A stretch of 64,000 bases of DNA from Siphonodentalium dalli (GCA_032622095.1 CP136064.1:216954205-217018204); one strand, 5' to 3'. Positions 1 through 12,260 are shown, numbered from the stretch's first letter. Made by a program: numbers and translations. Notes: a model not told the origin generated them from the letters alone.

Positions 1-861
1 CTGAGTTTATAGAAATTAATAAGAAAAAGCTATACAAATATAAGAAATGAATGTAGTTTGAGTGTTTTTTATGGGTATGTCCCTGTGGTCGTTTGAGTCC
101 AGTTAGTGAGACACAATGTTTCCAATTGCCACAATGCTATATATACACCATTCAATAAACAAACTCATAGTACATTCATTACTTAAATAAAGTCATTTTA
201 AATTAACAGATAAATTATTCCTGCTGAGAATTACATTCTTTTTTTTCTTTACAAAATTATGGAAAAAATATGTGAATAGAACTCAATAGAGCATGGAAAA
301 AAAAAAAAAACTTTTCTAGTCAATTTCTACTACTGTCAGCTTTTCAAAAACTGACATGCTCTATTTAATTGAGATGGTATCAAATAATGAAAGTATCATT
401 GACACTGTAGCTCAATTTTGTCACAGTTTCAAAAATTGACAAGGCCTATTTGTTAAATGCAATGGTTTATAAAATAAAAATTCTGAAGGTTAAAATTAAT
501 ATTACTACTGAGCCTGCAAATAGAGATTCAATTGAAGTGGAAATAATTTAATTTATCTAATCTGATTTTTGAAAAGCAGTATACCGATGATAGAATTTAA
601 AAGTAAACTTTTCCAAATTGCGTACTTTTCTGGACCTTTTCATCCCTTATAATATAATTATTTTAATGCAATATTATTTTTCCACAGTAAATATACCCTT
701 TACACTGTGTAATCATATCAAGAAATTTAAATAATTCTTTATGCTTACATATCAGTGAAAACTATCAACATTAAAATGATATTCAAGTTTGAAATATTGT
801 GACTTGTGATTGTGGTTTCATAGTTAAATATTTCACAGGTTAGAATACTGATCATACTTAC
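1..861. other. Gene A intron, AT-rich, no gene seen
   Basis: Sequence 3' of the 862-1203 exon on the minus strand, so intron of gene A. It holds a poly-A run near 297-311 and no exon I can support. By analogy with the upstream Ig pair, the next exon of gene A would lie to the left of the window. Confidence 0.5.
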
Positions 862-1203
862 TACTAACTATAAGGAAGAACTCTTTGGATGCTATCTGAT
901 CTCCCGCCACAACAGTGAGGTTATACTGGCCCTGGTCGCGGCATATGACAGGTTCCAGCGTTAACGTGTAACTCATCTCTCCCAATGAAGTGAGATTTCC
1001 TTCTAGATTGAATCGACCTGAGGTGAAGGTCAGCTGCCCGTTACTAAAATCACTAGGAGTGATCGCCATGAGGGTGCCATCAGCGCCATCTACAGGTCGT
1101 GATAGGGTAATTGAAGGGTTAATCCCAACATACTGTAAATTACCAACCATAGTCGCAGCTTGTCCAATATGGGCAACAGGCACATTAATGTCAATGACAG
1201 GAT
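862..1203 (-). CDS. Gene A exon 11: Ig-like domain (type 1), partial gene end
   Basis: 342 nt, phase 1 at both ends: acceptor TTTCAG just upstream of 1203 and donor GTAAGT at 861-856. The 114 residues resemble the type-1 Ig-like exons at 16286-16642 and 49370-49726. All share a GR-x-G/T-L stretch, then a single Cys followed by DxGxY (here VICRDQGQYNLTV). The Cys usual after the Tyr in the F strand is replaced by Leu, and no B-strand Cys is seen. NLT sequons are present. It is extracellular in the model, following the giant Thr-rich exon. The exon is not terminal, since a good donor follows, so the protein continues off the window. The Ig call rests on the strand pattern and is tentative. Confidence 0.72.
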
Positions 1204-2047
1204 CTGAAATGGTTGTAATGAAGGTTAGAGTGACTCGTCCACTGCAATGTAATACTCATATAATATATATAAATTTCAAAACTTTAAATATCAACATAAT
1301 GGGTACATTTGAAGGGACCCAATGCATTCTCAGTGGGGAAATGTGTAAACAATATAAAAGTTTGTAAAAACATAACTACCACCAAGAACATAGAGAAATA
1401 GATAAACTTTGTTCTTATATTCATTACTGATAGTTCTCCAATAACGAATTTCGCATTGAAATCATTGTTATGTGAACAAAACTGTTACAGTGACTTGTCA
1501 TCAAATATCGCTAATTGTGTAGTAAGTTACAATGTTTTAGTCTGAAAATGATTTTCAAAATATTTGTTCAATGCCTTGACCTTTTTCCAATGCTTAGCAT
1601 CAGTTTTGATTAACTTTTGGTAATTTATATGGATTAATTGGACTTTTATCAGTAATACCACTTTGATAGTAATGGCGATGATGATGGCTTACTTAAACTA
1701 ATGATTTTGAAATAATGGACCAGCTTCTGCACCGCAGAATACTAACTTAACCTCGCCATTGCGGCACATGTCATATATAGCTTTCCTTGTATAAATGTTC
1801 ATGTTTACACTCTAATTTTGTACTTTGTTGTGCTATTTGAGTATTAAATCATCACATACAAAATCAAATTATTGGAGAGTTATCAATAATGAAAATAAGA
1901 ACAAAGTCAATCTATTTTTTCATGTAATTGTTGATGATATTTGTTTTACAGACTTCTATGTTATTTCACATGAACCCACTTTGAATACCTTTAGTCCCTT
2001 TAGTTGTTGGCTATACAGTCTTGTAGAGTTTGTCTGAGAGATATTCA

Positions 2048-2280
2048 TTAACCCTTTCTATACTAAATACTCATTGATGAGTAGTTCCCTTAGGAAATGT
2101 TCAGATAATAAATTTTGATAATAAATTCAAGACCTGGTCATTTGTTGAATTTATTATCTGAACATTTCCAACCTATGAATATGAATCATTCGGTTCACCC
2201 CTCTGAATGAATAATAGACCATTCTAAATTTATACTTTAATAAGTGAATGGGAGAATCCATTTAGTATAGAAAGCGTTAA
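2048..2280. mobile_element. TTAA-flanked MITE, family 1
   Basis: About 233 bp bounded by TTAA on both sides. The ends are inverted: left CCCTTTCTATACTAAAT, right ATTTAGTATAGAAAGCG. The internal ATTTATTATCTGAACATTTCC motif region is also mirrored. TTAA target duplications are typical of piggyBac-type transposition. Diverged relatives lie at 16679-16905, 24059-24312, 48053-48300 and 54615-54866. No coding capacity. Confidence 0.75.
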
Positions 2281-2776
2281 TGTATGGATGAGCAAACAAT
2301 CTGAACTGAGAAGCCAGAATGAGAGAATCAAAACCTCTCTCAAAATTATGCATTTCATAAACTTCCTAGATGATGTTATATATATTGACTCTAGTTATGA
2401 ATTCAAAACAATCAACTGGCTACTTAAGCACATGCAGACATCATGTAATGATAGTAATCATCTGCTGTCACTGTTTTTAATTTCTTTTTTAAGGTATTTT
2501 TGTATTAATTGGCCCAATTTGTATGTCCGAGGTTAATCAAAATATAATACATTTTCGGAAATCTTATTCAAATATGACAAAGCCTGTGTCATTAGCTTTA
2601 TTTGAGTGACTGCTGTTATTTGTACTACATTGATCAACCATATGATACAGATATCTGGGAATTGTTTCCCTGAGATAAAATAAACAGTTTCACAATCAAT
2701 CAAACTGGTAGTCTCATATTTTGAAGTAAAATAATAATCTAAATTTATAAAACATATAATCTGTTATATCATTTAT

Positions 2777-3220
2777 CCAAGCCTTGAAATAGTGTGTCTG
2801 TCATTTGCAGAATGAAGTTCCCTGATGGTGAATTTAGTGACGCTATCCTGCACAGTGGACTAGCATCACTAAATTCACCCTCTTGGGACCTCATTCTGTT
2901 TAGGCCTCATCTTCTGGGAACTATCTATAGTCTCAAATTAACATTGTTTTTAGTTACAATTTCCCTTCTGTTCAGTTTCTCAATCCCCTAATTTGCAGAA
3001 GATAAAATACCTAATCGAGGTGACTTGAGGGTGAATATCACCAATCTCAACTGTGGGACTTCAAACTGATCCTAGGTCTCCCATAGCAGTTAAGCGCTCC
3101 GCAGAATGAGGTTCCCAGAGGGTGAATTTGGTGATGCTAGCCCAGTGCGGGATAGGCTCATTAATTCACCCTCTGTGGACCTCATTCTGCAAATGACAGA
3201 CACACTATTTCAAGTCTTGC
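2777..3220. mobile_element. Foldback inverted-repeat element, family 2
   Basis: Roughly 40-bp terminal inverted repeats containing AATAGTGTGTCTGTCATTTG on the left and its near complement ending CAAATGACAGACACACTATT on the right. Inside are further inverted blocks around GGTGAATTTAGTGA and TCACTAAATTCACC. A related copy is at 21985-22309. No coding capacity. Confidence 0.75.
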
Positions 3221-3830
3221 ATTTTGCCATCCAAACAATCGTCTATCAAACTGGGGTCTTGGCCATATGAATTCTATTTTGAATAAGCTTCTCCAATGAA
3301 ACATAACACCAATTTCAACACATCTGAGATGTTTGATCAGGCATGTGCTTTAAGTATCTTGGTTAATGGACTGGACCACAGAGAAAAGTCTGCCTTTTAA
3401 GATTTTTATTGCTGAATCAAACTTCTGCTTCTAACACATAAGTCAAAAGCAAAGAATTGTTGTCTGTAGTAGACCTACTAGTAATGGAGGAGATCATCAG
3501 CTGTGTTTATGATATCACCATAATCAAGTGAGTAACTGTTAGCGGAGGTCAATTCAGTTTTCAAATAAATTTGCAATTACATGTACCGGTATGTATCCTT
3601 TGGGGAATTTAAAAAAGTATCTCCTATCAAGTACATTTATTTTCATTGGAAACTGCTTAGCAACAACTGGAAAAGAGCATCGCTAGGGCGTGGCACTATA
3701 CGCCTATGGTAATTCTGACGAAGGGCCATAAGTCTTGTGAAAAATGGTGGCTGGAACCCAAATTCAAACTTGACATGTATTTTGAACTATTAAACTGACA
3801 TGCCAAATTTCATTCCATTCAGTTCAGACT

Positions 3831-3965
3831 TACTAAAGTTATCATCCGGAAACCAAAAGCGAACAGATGGATCGACAGATGCCCCAATTGACAGACCGAA
3901 TGCCTGACGGACAGACAGATTAATGACATAATACGCCCCGTTTTTTACGGGCGTTTTAAAAAATG
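3831..3965. repeat. Dispersed-repeat 3' end with GC hairpin
   Basis: A run rich in GACAGAC/GACGGAC ends in a short hairpin, CGCCCGTAAAAAACGGGGCG when read on the minus strand, followed by a T/A tract. Similar ends occur near 12598-12665 (plus strand) and 55611-55690 (opposite strand), suggesting one family of non-autonomous elements with a hairpin tail. Confidence 0.5.
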
Positions 3966-4174
3966 CTACTATAATCAACATAGATCAATCCCTGCTGGAA
4001 GCATATCCAAAATTGTTCAGATTAATTGCATCGTATTATAATATGCAACAATTTACACCGCACCTGCTGAATTTAGAATCAAACCTAAAGTGTGTGGGCT
4101 TATAAACAAGTTTTCTTAATTTATGCTGCTTTCATAAAGGGAGTTACAAACTTTGTCCTCTATACAAATACATC

Positions 4175-4588
4175 TTAACCCTTTCATGACGGAAGCTGTG
4201 CTGGCGCAACATTAAAGACACTGTGCTAATGCATTCTCTTATATATGCGTGTCGACCATAGGTCGCCTCGCATATATAAGAGAATGCATTGGCCTACCAA
4301 ATTTTTCTTACATTATTTAACAACATTTGTCATTTTTTTCTTACATTCTTTAACAATTTTTATAATTTTTTCTTACATACTTTAACAATTTATCATTTTT
4401 GATAATTTTTTCTTACATTCTTTAACAAAATTTTATCATTTTTTATCATTTCTTCTTACATTCTTCATCAATTGTTATTATTTTTTCTTACATTCTTTAA
4501 CAATTTTTATCATATTTTATCATTATTTCTTACATTCTATAACATAGTTTATTGCGAAAACCATGTGTATTCAGTGCTGAATAGGGTT
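4175..4588. mobile_element. TTAA hairpin element with internal minisatellite, family 3
   Basis: Starts TTAACCCTTTCATGAC. A near-perfect palindrome at 4228-4290 has arms AATGCATTCTCTTATATATG and its complement. Then comes an AT-rich minisatellite at about 4300-4550 built on TTTTTCTTACATTCTTTAAC. Relatives with the same palindrome are at 13929-14207, about 22862-23051 and 58787-58980. The right boundary is approximate. Confidence 0.65.
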
Positions 4589-5493
4589 ACAATATCTGGT
4601 GCATGTAGAGTGATATGATTCATATAATAAAGTGATAGCGTTGCTCAGTAACAGTGACTGATAAGCATACATTAAAAAGCTCACAGTGACAATTGCAATT
4701 AAAAGGGCAGGCCTGGTTGGTCAAAATGAGTATTATACACAATTGAGAAGCTTATTCGGAGAACATATAGCAAATGGCCAAGTCTCTGGATTGTTAACTT
4801 ATTGGTTTCATTCGAAAATTATTAATATTAATATAATATAAAATTTTTGTTTAAATACCAAAATATCTCATGAGTGTCTGGGAAAGAATATCAAAATGAG
4901 ATGCTTCAGATATTCAAAAAAAACTATTTGGTATTCTTTTTATTATATGCACCTTTATTAATGCTCAAAGTTGCTAACTTAATTATTAATTAATTAAATT
5001 ATGAACTCTACTTAATTAAAGAGAGCGTGTCAGTGTTTACAAACAGGGGGCAGTACGGTAAGTACCAGGCATATTGATTCTTGATCGAGTAAACCACTGG
5101 CAAGCATCATTGAAATAATGAAAGCTACAGTAAAATAATGAAACCGTGTTTCACTGTGGCTTCTAAGACATACATACAACGATCTACGTGTCAGTAATTT
5201 TCTGCTATTTTATAGGCAAGTATATAATAAATATCCATATAACTCTTTTTCATGAAAATTAAATAACTGACGGTAGCATTTTGGGTGTCACTGTGACAAC
5301 GATGAACCTATCCAAGAGAACTGATCAACAGACTTGTAGACATCTATAATTTTCATGACCACTTGCAGATCACAGAAGCCAGAATCAAACAAACGGGCCA
5401 AGTTAGAAACAAATATGCATTAAATATAGAGTATCTCTTACCAGAAATAATAATTCTTAATCAGAGAGACAATTAACAACGTTAACATAGCGA

Positions 5494-5857
5494 CAGGGGC
5501 GCCGGAAGAGGGGGGCAGCTGACCCCCCTGCCCTTGACCAAGGGGGGTGAGCGGGGGCAGGACTTGCCCTTTTTCTGGAGACAGAAAATGCTTTTTGTGT
5601 GTTAAATCTCGTGTTTTTATAGCAAAATGTGACTTTTTTGGTCCAAATACCACCAATTTCACAAGGAATATTAATTTTTTGTCAATTTTATCACAAAACG
5701 GCCATAAAAACCGACAAATACCATTAAAATATGGATTTTTGCCACAATGAATTTATGGTTATTTTCCCGAGTTTGCGGAGAAAATGCCCTTTTTTGTGGA
5801 AAAGTGCCCTTTTTGTAGGCTCTGCCCCCCTGCCCTTGGATGCTTCCGGCGCCCCTG
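5494..5857. mobile_element. hAT-like MITE with 8-bp target duplication
   Basis: 364 bp with perfect 15-bp terminal inverted repeats, CAGGGGCGCCGGAAG and its complement. It is flanked on both sides by the same 8 bases, CATAGCGA (5486-5493 and 5858-5865). Subterminal G-rich and C-rich blocks (CCCCCCTGCCCTTG) are also mirrored. An 8-bp target duplication with CAG-type ends is the hAT pattern. No transposase is encoded. Confidence 0.88.
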
Positions 5858-6486
5858 CATAGCGAGAATTAATTTATTCTGAATAAGGTTCCTGACTGTA
5901 TGATACTCAATGTGACCAAAAACCAGACCTTCCCCTTTATTGATAGACAAAAAGACAAAGCAGTGAAACAGATAAGGTTTTAGTACTCCTAACTATTCCG
6001 TATGTCCTATTTGTATAAACACTGGGAGCTCATCTATAGCTAATTCATCCCAACTAAAGTTTTAATTCTCGGTTTTGAAGGTCCATAAACAGGTCCATTT
6101 TGTTTTCTGATTGTAGCAGTAATGAAACTATATACTTTCTTTTCTCAAATGTGAAAATTTAGAGAGTTGATAGCTCATTGCGAACTAATTCTGGATCACC
6201 AAAGTTTAGTAACAAGGCTACATGGTGTCTACTTAGGTGGGTAACCACAAAGTGATTCCTGTGGTGCTTTAATTCTCTCAGGGTCCTGTGAAGAGTCAAG
6301 ATTCAATTCGATCACTTTATTCGTTTGAGACCTGAACACCAAATGGGGCCTATGATTTGGATATTTTCGAAACAACATGAATCGGTGCCGTGTCTCATTT
6401 TCAGTTCAAATAGCACACAAGATAATAATAAAGGATACTAAATATAACAATAAAAACTAAAATATAACAGCTATTGTTGTGGAACA

Positions 6487-7920
6487 TGTCTCTATTCCGA
6501 AGGTTCGCTATTCTGAAGGTTCACTATTCCGAAGGTTCACTACTCCGAAGGTTCGCTATTCCGAAGGTTCTCTATTCCGAAGGTTCGCTATTCCGAAGAT
6601 TATTTTTTTTAAAGGTTAATTCTATATTCAAGTATTGAGAGGGTTCTTTATCACGAAGGCTCTTTTTTATGAAGGAAATAACTTAAAACATTGAAACAAT
6701 AAATGTTATTTTTTCTTTTTTCGCGGGTTTCCTTGAGATTTAATGTCATTACGTATGACGTTATGATCCAATAAATATTCACGTCAGGCATGCAGCCCAC
6801 ACAATTGCTCTTTCCATGCGATTTAATGTCATCGCGTATGGCGTTATATCTCAATAATCTTACAGGCAACAATACGCCAGCTAAAGGCGGGATTAAAACA
6901 GCGGGACTATAACTCTTAATGAATACTGTGAAGCAGAATGTTGTTGAATAGACGGGTATGAGTTGAACCTAACTGCAATTGTGAATTTGTATTGAATTGT
7001 AAGGCCCACTTATTTTCGAGTCATCGGCTATTTTTCATAGTGCCTTGATATCAGATTTTAAACACAATCTGTGCCATAAAATATGATTAAAACACTATAT
7101 ATAGTTCATCACCATTCCAAACGTCTGTATCAGAAGATGCCCCTAGAGAAATAGAAAACATCTTAAATCATAAAAAGATTCCCCCGTTATATGTCATGGC
7201 TCTCCGAATGCAACAGAATTCAACCTAATGTATTTTCAATTGAAGGGGAATAACATTATCTTTAAAATATAGAGTTACCCGTCTCCATTGAAAATAATAC
7301 ACTTTACTTTGCACAACAAAACCAGATGAACCTTAAGCACAAAAACAAGTCGTTAACCCTGCGTTAACTAAACAAAAACAACATGCTCACAGTTTATTAC
7401 ACCGGATAAGCTGATAATACAGTGTTAGAGAGCTTCATATTTCAAATGGTATATATAGTGGCATATATTTTATATATGTGATCTGGCGGTTCAAAAATTA
7501 AGTGGGCCTTGAATGTTGATGTTTTTTTTTTCAAATACAGATTGCCAGTTCGGAAAAACTATATCTCTTACATGTAGTTTATTTCAGTCATCGTGTTTTT
7601 AACTTTCCACAATGAACGATAAACTGATACTCTTTTCTTGCTATTAATAACCGATATCTAGGACAATTTGGGAATTAGAAGTGGATGTATAAATGTACTA
7701 TATATGAATACTAGCGTAATCATATTTTTCATTCCTCGTGTGGTTTTTGTGGTGGGGTGCAAATTTTGATTCATTTCTGGTTAAATACGCCCAGAATAGA
7801 AAACCTTCGGAATAGTGAACCCTCGGAATAATGAACCTTCGGAATAGGGAACCTTCGGAATAATGAACCTTCGGAATAGCGAACCTTCGGAATAGCGAAC
7901 CTTCGGAATAGAGAACCCTA
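6487..7920. mobile_element. Element bounded by inverted TATTCCGAAGGTT satellite arrays
   Basis: Left array (about 6487-6600) repeats a 13-15-bp unit CTATTCCGAAGGTTCG. The right array (about 7796-7920) repeats its complement. The interior includes blocks related to 50640-51180 and 60310-60850 (GTCATTACGTATGAC, TTTAATGTCAT) and an inverted-repeat element at 7001-7510. It looks like a composite non-autonomous element with tandem-repeat termini; class uncertain. Confidence 0.6.
7001..7510. mobile_element. AGGCCCACTTA inverted-repeat element, family 5
   Basis: Ends are AAGGCCCACTTATTTTCGAG and TTAAGTGGGCCTT with further inverted similarity inside (ATATAGTTCATC, TGTGATCTGG). Better-preserved relatives are at 47350-47803, 53812-54253 and 56141-56595. 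No gene content. Confidence 0.65.
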
Positions 7921-10011
7921 CCCCTATTGTTGTTATAAGGGCCCATGGCAACAAAGACTCTATTCAATTTAAAGCAGAATCAATGAAGACTACCAGATTT
8001 GATTCAAGATGCGATTCGATGTTGACATCAGAGATAATTCAATGTCTGTATTCAATTCGAGGTAAAATACCTGATTCGCAGGACACATAGTGCTCTATCA
8101 ATGATACACCATGTGTGTAATTTTTATATCTACTGAACTGTGAAAGTAATGATTCAATAGCTATTAAAAATTTACATGCTCACAGTCATCCACTGAGCAA
8201 ATAATATTGGTCCTGATTGTCACGACCACATGAGAACCAATCTGCTTGTCATACTGGAGAGTATCAGAGAATGTTCTGCTCAAATTGAGTACTATAAAAT
8301 CACTGTGAGTTAACTGCTGCTAATGAGTTCTCATTTCTCGTGGGAGCTATGATCAGAAGATGGAAACAGGTGATACTAAATTTGTATCCATCCAGCTAAT
8401 TAATACTGGGTGTCTTAGCTAAGTTGGCTTGCAATGCATTTCATTTTGTATAGGTTTCTCGTTTAGCATTGTATTATGACCCATTCTTCATACCTAATCG
8501 GATCACATTAGTCCATACTCATACTGAATCAATTACACACATAGTGACAGAGAATACACAAACGTATTGGTATAATTATTGTATTCAATTAAACTACAAA
8601 TTGTAAGAACATTAAAGGCTTCAAAGGGCTGTTGCTGATACTGTTGCTGATACTGTTATCTTTGATCAGCCATCGCATAAGGATGTTTATTTATTAGCGG
8701 CATTGCCGATGTCTTAACTGGTGTTTGTGTATTTAATTCTAATAAATAGAGCAGCTTTTGTTTTAACTTTTAACACTGTCCTTGCTGTTGTTGGTATATT
8801 ATATTGTACCATTGTCCTGTTAAATACAACTAATCGACTTGGGATTCTGGAGTCGACGTTTGGTGAATTTTTTTTCGATGTCTAACTAATCGACAAATCA
8901 TTTCAACACTAATAAGTTGCCTTGCAAGAATAATTAGGATATAACAGTATAATGTTTGAAAGAATCTTATAGCAAGTAACTGATTAAGCACTATATAAGA
9001 TCAATAATTATTATTTATTATAACAATGGTTAGGGCATTATTTAGGTGCTATAACTATATTCTAGACACAATGTTTCTTTTTATTATTTTCTTGACCACT
9101 AGGTTGTTAGTTCTCATTTTAAATTGGGGCCATATTTCTCACATAAACAACCTGTACACAACATTTATCAATCTATACCAGAGCGCATCAGTCATACTTC
9201 CTTTCTGACTCTGTCACCGGCTGGGTACTAGTCTATGTTTCTATATTTTAGCATGGGGTTTTCCAGCAAAAATGGCAAAATTTGATTGCTTCAAAGTAAA
9301 ATTTCCTTTGTGCTTTGAGAACAATTCCCGCACTAAAACATAATGACAGAATTGAAAATCAGAGCGATAGTTTTGTTGAAAATTTTTGCAAGCTAATTAG
9401 AACTCTTGTGTTTGATTTGCCGTGCGAGTTGTGACAATGTCGTACACGTGAGTTTTGACATTTGTGTTGATAAAACAATCAGAGAACCGAATCAGACCAT
9501 TTCGAAATATAGTTCTTCGGTTTAGTGGTTCAAAATTTACACAATTTTTTCTCTCGATATTTTATGTACAAGGGCAGCATGTTGCTCTGTTCGCATAGTA
9601 TATAACTTAATATCGTGGAAGTCCACCAAATATGGGTAAAATGTCGTTGATAGCAGCGGTCTTACCGAGTCATCAAGGGAGGTAAACCCTGCATGGAGCT
9701 TGCACATTTATTTCACTAAATCCCTCCTGCTTACCTCCATAATCTCATAATTGCACCAGTGAACAGAAGAATTTCTGTAGCCTCTGTGTGCTTACATAGA
9801 CACAAACATTGAACATGACAAAAATATCAAGCATGGTATTTGTTCCCACCTTCCAGTGAGAAACAACTTGAATAATAAGCCTGATGTGTGACAGCGTGCT
9901 GCAGTTATTAATGCAATGTGTTGTTCATCGGGACAGTGAGCTTGTGTAGTATTGTTTGTATCGGTGCTATTTGGTGATTCAGAGTGACGTACAAACACAG
10001 CTATACTATAC

Positions 10012-11808
10012 CCATTGATGGAGTCGTCATTCTGGAACTGGTTGAATGCCTGGTTGTGGGGGGACTAGTTGTGCTTGTGGTACTCGTGGTGGTTGAGATC
10101 GTGGTGGATGTAGCTGTAGGTGGGGTTGTAGTTGTAGTTGGGGTTGTAGATGGGGATGTAGTTGTTGTTAGGGGTTTGGTTGTAATTAGGGGTGTGGTTG
10201 TAGTTAGGGCTGTGGTTGTTGTTAGGGGCGTGGTTGTTGTTAGGGGTGTGGTTGTAGTTAGGGGTGTGGTTGTAGTTGTGGTTGTAGTGGTAGTTGTCAG
10301 TGTAGTTGTGGTTGTAGTTGAGGTCGTGCTTGTAGTTGTCGTTGTGGTTGTAGTTGTGGTTGTCGGTGTTGTTGTAGGTGTCAGCATTGTTGTAGTTGTG
10401 GTTTTCGGTGTGGTTGTAGTTGTCGTAGTGCTTGTAGTTGTAGTTGTGGTTGTAGTTGTCGGTGTTGTTGTAGTTGTGGTTGTTGGTGTGGTTGTAGTTG
10501 TCGGTGTTGTTGTAGTTGTGGTTGTTGGTGTGGTTGTAGTTGTCGGTGTTGTTGTAGTTGTGGTTGTAGTTGAGCTCATGGTTGTAGTTGTTGGTGTGGT
10601 TGTAGTTGTCGGTGTTGTTGTAGTTGTGGTTGTCGGTGTGGTTGTAGTTGTCAGTGTTGTTGTAGTTGTCGGTGTTGTTGTAATTGCCAGTGTTGTTGTA
10701 ATAGTTGTCCGTATTGTTGTGGTTGTTGGTGTGATTGTAGTTGTCGGTGTTGTTGTAGTTGTGGTTGTAGTTGAGCTCATGGTTGTAGTTGTTGGTGTGG
10801 TTGTAGTTGTCGGTGTTGTTGTAGTTGTGGTTGTCGGTGTGGTTGTAGTTGTCAGTGTTGTTGTAGTTGTCGGTGTTGTTGTAATTGCCAGTGTTGTTGT
10901 AATAGTTGTCCGTATTGTTGTGGTTGTTGGTGTGATTGTAGTTGTCGGTGTTGTTGTAGTTGTGGTTGTAGTTGAGCTCGTGGTTGTAGTTGTTGGTGTG
11001 GTTGTAGTTGTCGGTGTTGTTGTAGTTGTGGTTGTCGGTGTGGTTGTAGTTGTCAGTGTTGTTGTAGTTGTCGGTGTTGTTGTAGTTGCCAGTGTTGTTG
11101 TAATAGTTGTCCGTATTGTTGTGGTTGTTGGTGTGGTTGTAGTTGCCGGTGTTGTTGTAGTTGTGGTTGTAGTTGTTGGTGTTGTTGTAGTTGTTGGTGT
11201 TGTTGTCACTGTGGTTGTAGTTGTATGTGTAGTTGTGGTTGTAGGTGTTGTTGTAGTTGTTGGTGTTGTTGTAGTTGTCACTGTGGTTGTAGTTGTGGTT
11301 GTTGGTATGGTTGTAGTTGTCAGTGTTGTTGTAGTTGTGGTTGTAGTTGTGGTTGTAGTTGTCAGTGTTGTTGTAGGTGTGGTTGTTGTTGTTGTTGGTG
11401 TTGTTGTAGTTGTGGTTGTAATTGTAGTTGTGGTTTGGGTTGGGGTTGGTGTGGTTGTCAGTGTTGTTGTAGTTGTCAGTGTTGTTGTAGTTGTCGGTGT
11501 TGTTGTAGTTGTGGTTGTAGTTATGGTTGGGGTTGTGGTTGTAGTTGTCGGTGTTGTTGTAGTTGTTGGTGTTGTTGTAGTTGTGGTTGTAGTTGTGGTT
11601 GGGGTTGTGGTTGTAGATGTGGTTGTAATTGAGGTGGTTGTTGTGATTGAGGATGTAATTGGGGTTGTGGTTGTAGGTGGGGTTATTGTTGGGTTTGTGG
11701 TTGAGGTTGATATTGTGGTTGTAGTTGTGATTGTGTGGGCAGTTGTGGTTGTAGTTGATGTGAATGTTGAGGTAGTGGTGGTTGTTGATGAGGTAGAGGT
11801 GGAGGAAC
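10012..11808 (-). CDS. Gene A exon 10: giant Thr-rich mucin-like stalk
   Basis: 1797 nt, exactly 599 codons, phase 1 to phase 1. The acceptor is TGGTATTTTAG just upstream of 11808; the donor is GTATAG at 10011-10006 after ATG-ACG-ACT-CCA-TCA-ATG-G. The chosen frame reads mainly Thr with scattered Pro, Ser, Ile and Leu; the first codon is completed by the preceding G to give Gly-Ser-Ser-Thr. This is expected to be a densely O-glycosylated, extended extracellular spacer between Ig-like domains. The other two minus frames (Asn/His/Tyr-rich) and one plus frame (Val-rich) are also open, because the triplet repeat contains few stop triplets in any frame. Only the Thr frame agrees with both splice phases. 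The donor is weak, so the exact 3' boundary is the least sure part. Confidence 0.7.
10572..11174. repeat. 201-bp higher-order tandem repeat inside the Thr-rich exon
   Basis: The landmark GAGCTC occurs at 10572, 10773 and 10974, giving an exact 201-bp period (67 codons, in frame). Three near-identical copies each contain the AATAGTTGTCCGTATTGTTG block. This indicates recent unequal crossing-over on top of the basic triplet repeat, and a likely length polymorphism of the stalk. Confidence 0.85.
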
Positions 11809-11926
11809 CTAAAATACCATAAAATTGATGATGAAATATTACAAATATGAACAAATGAAAGTATCAAGACACTGTAGCTCAACTTGGAGAGGGAATAATT
11901 TGGAAAATATTATGCTTCATTGTAGT

Positions 11927-12260
11927 TAAAGATGCATTATCCGAATTACCGCTCCCAAATTACTATTTCTTTGGCTTTGGGGGTAAAAAATATTTGATTT
12001 GAGTTGAGGAACCCACCCATCGAAGCTCAGAGTGATCAAACATCGATTTTTGAAATTTGTTATTTCTCGAGATGTGCAATTATTTGTGGCCCAGAAAAGA
12101 GTTGTCAAACTGACGGTCTCGGACAAAATTGCGGATGAAGATGGATAACTCTAAAATCAAGTGGTAATACAGCCAAATTTCATGATACTCAAGTGATAAT
12201 ATGACCATATTTCGTTGAACAAAATGTTGATAAATAACATTTTTTGGGAAATTTGATACC
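11927..12260. repeat. Diverged copy of the GGTACTCAATCCGA element family 4
   Basis: Shares TTACTATTTCTTTGGCTT, GGGGGTAAAAAATATTTGAT and AAGCTCAGAGTGAT with the elements at 35934-36421 and 37202-37687 and the fragment at 18204-18340. It lacks the intact TTAA termini. Confidence 0.6.

Larger units (their letters stand above)
1204..10011. other. Gene A intron 10, 8.8 kb, repeat-rich, no exon seen
   Basis: Long intron between the Thr-rich exon and the third Ig-like exon. It contains, left to right, a TTAA element at 2048-2280, a foldback at 2777-3220, a hairpin element at 4175-4588, a hAT-like element at 5494-5857 and a satellite-bounded element at 6487-7920. From about 8000 to 9980 I see only unique AT-rich sequence. 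Short open frames here lack splice or homology support. Confidence 0.55.

Noticed and set aside
4228-4290. Palindrome considered as an RNA hairpin gene or terminator
   Set aside because: The same palindrome recurs in TTAA-flanked elements at 13982, about 22.9 kb and 58.8 kb, so it is transposon structure.
6487-6600. Regularly spaced short repeats considered as a CRISPR array
   Set aside because: Units are contiguous 13-15-bp tandem repeats without unique spacers, and the genome is animal.
11225-11632. Plus-strand Cys/Gly/Ser-rich frame resembling a metallothionein
   Set aside because: Third-frame shadow of the same triplet repeat; no independent signal.
9984-11822. 612-codon plus-strand open frame, almost pure Val, over the Thr-rich exon
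   Set aside because: Antisense shadow of the triplet repeat. The minus-strand Thr frame agrees with both splice sites and phases.
10065-11882. Minus-strand Asn/His/Tyr-rich long open frame
   Set aside because: Off-frame reading of the same repeat; it does not agree with the phase-1 acceptor and donor.
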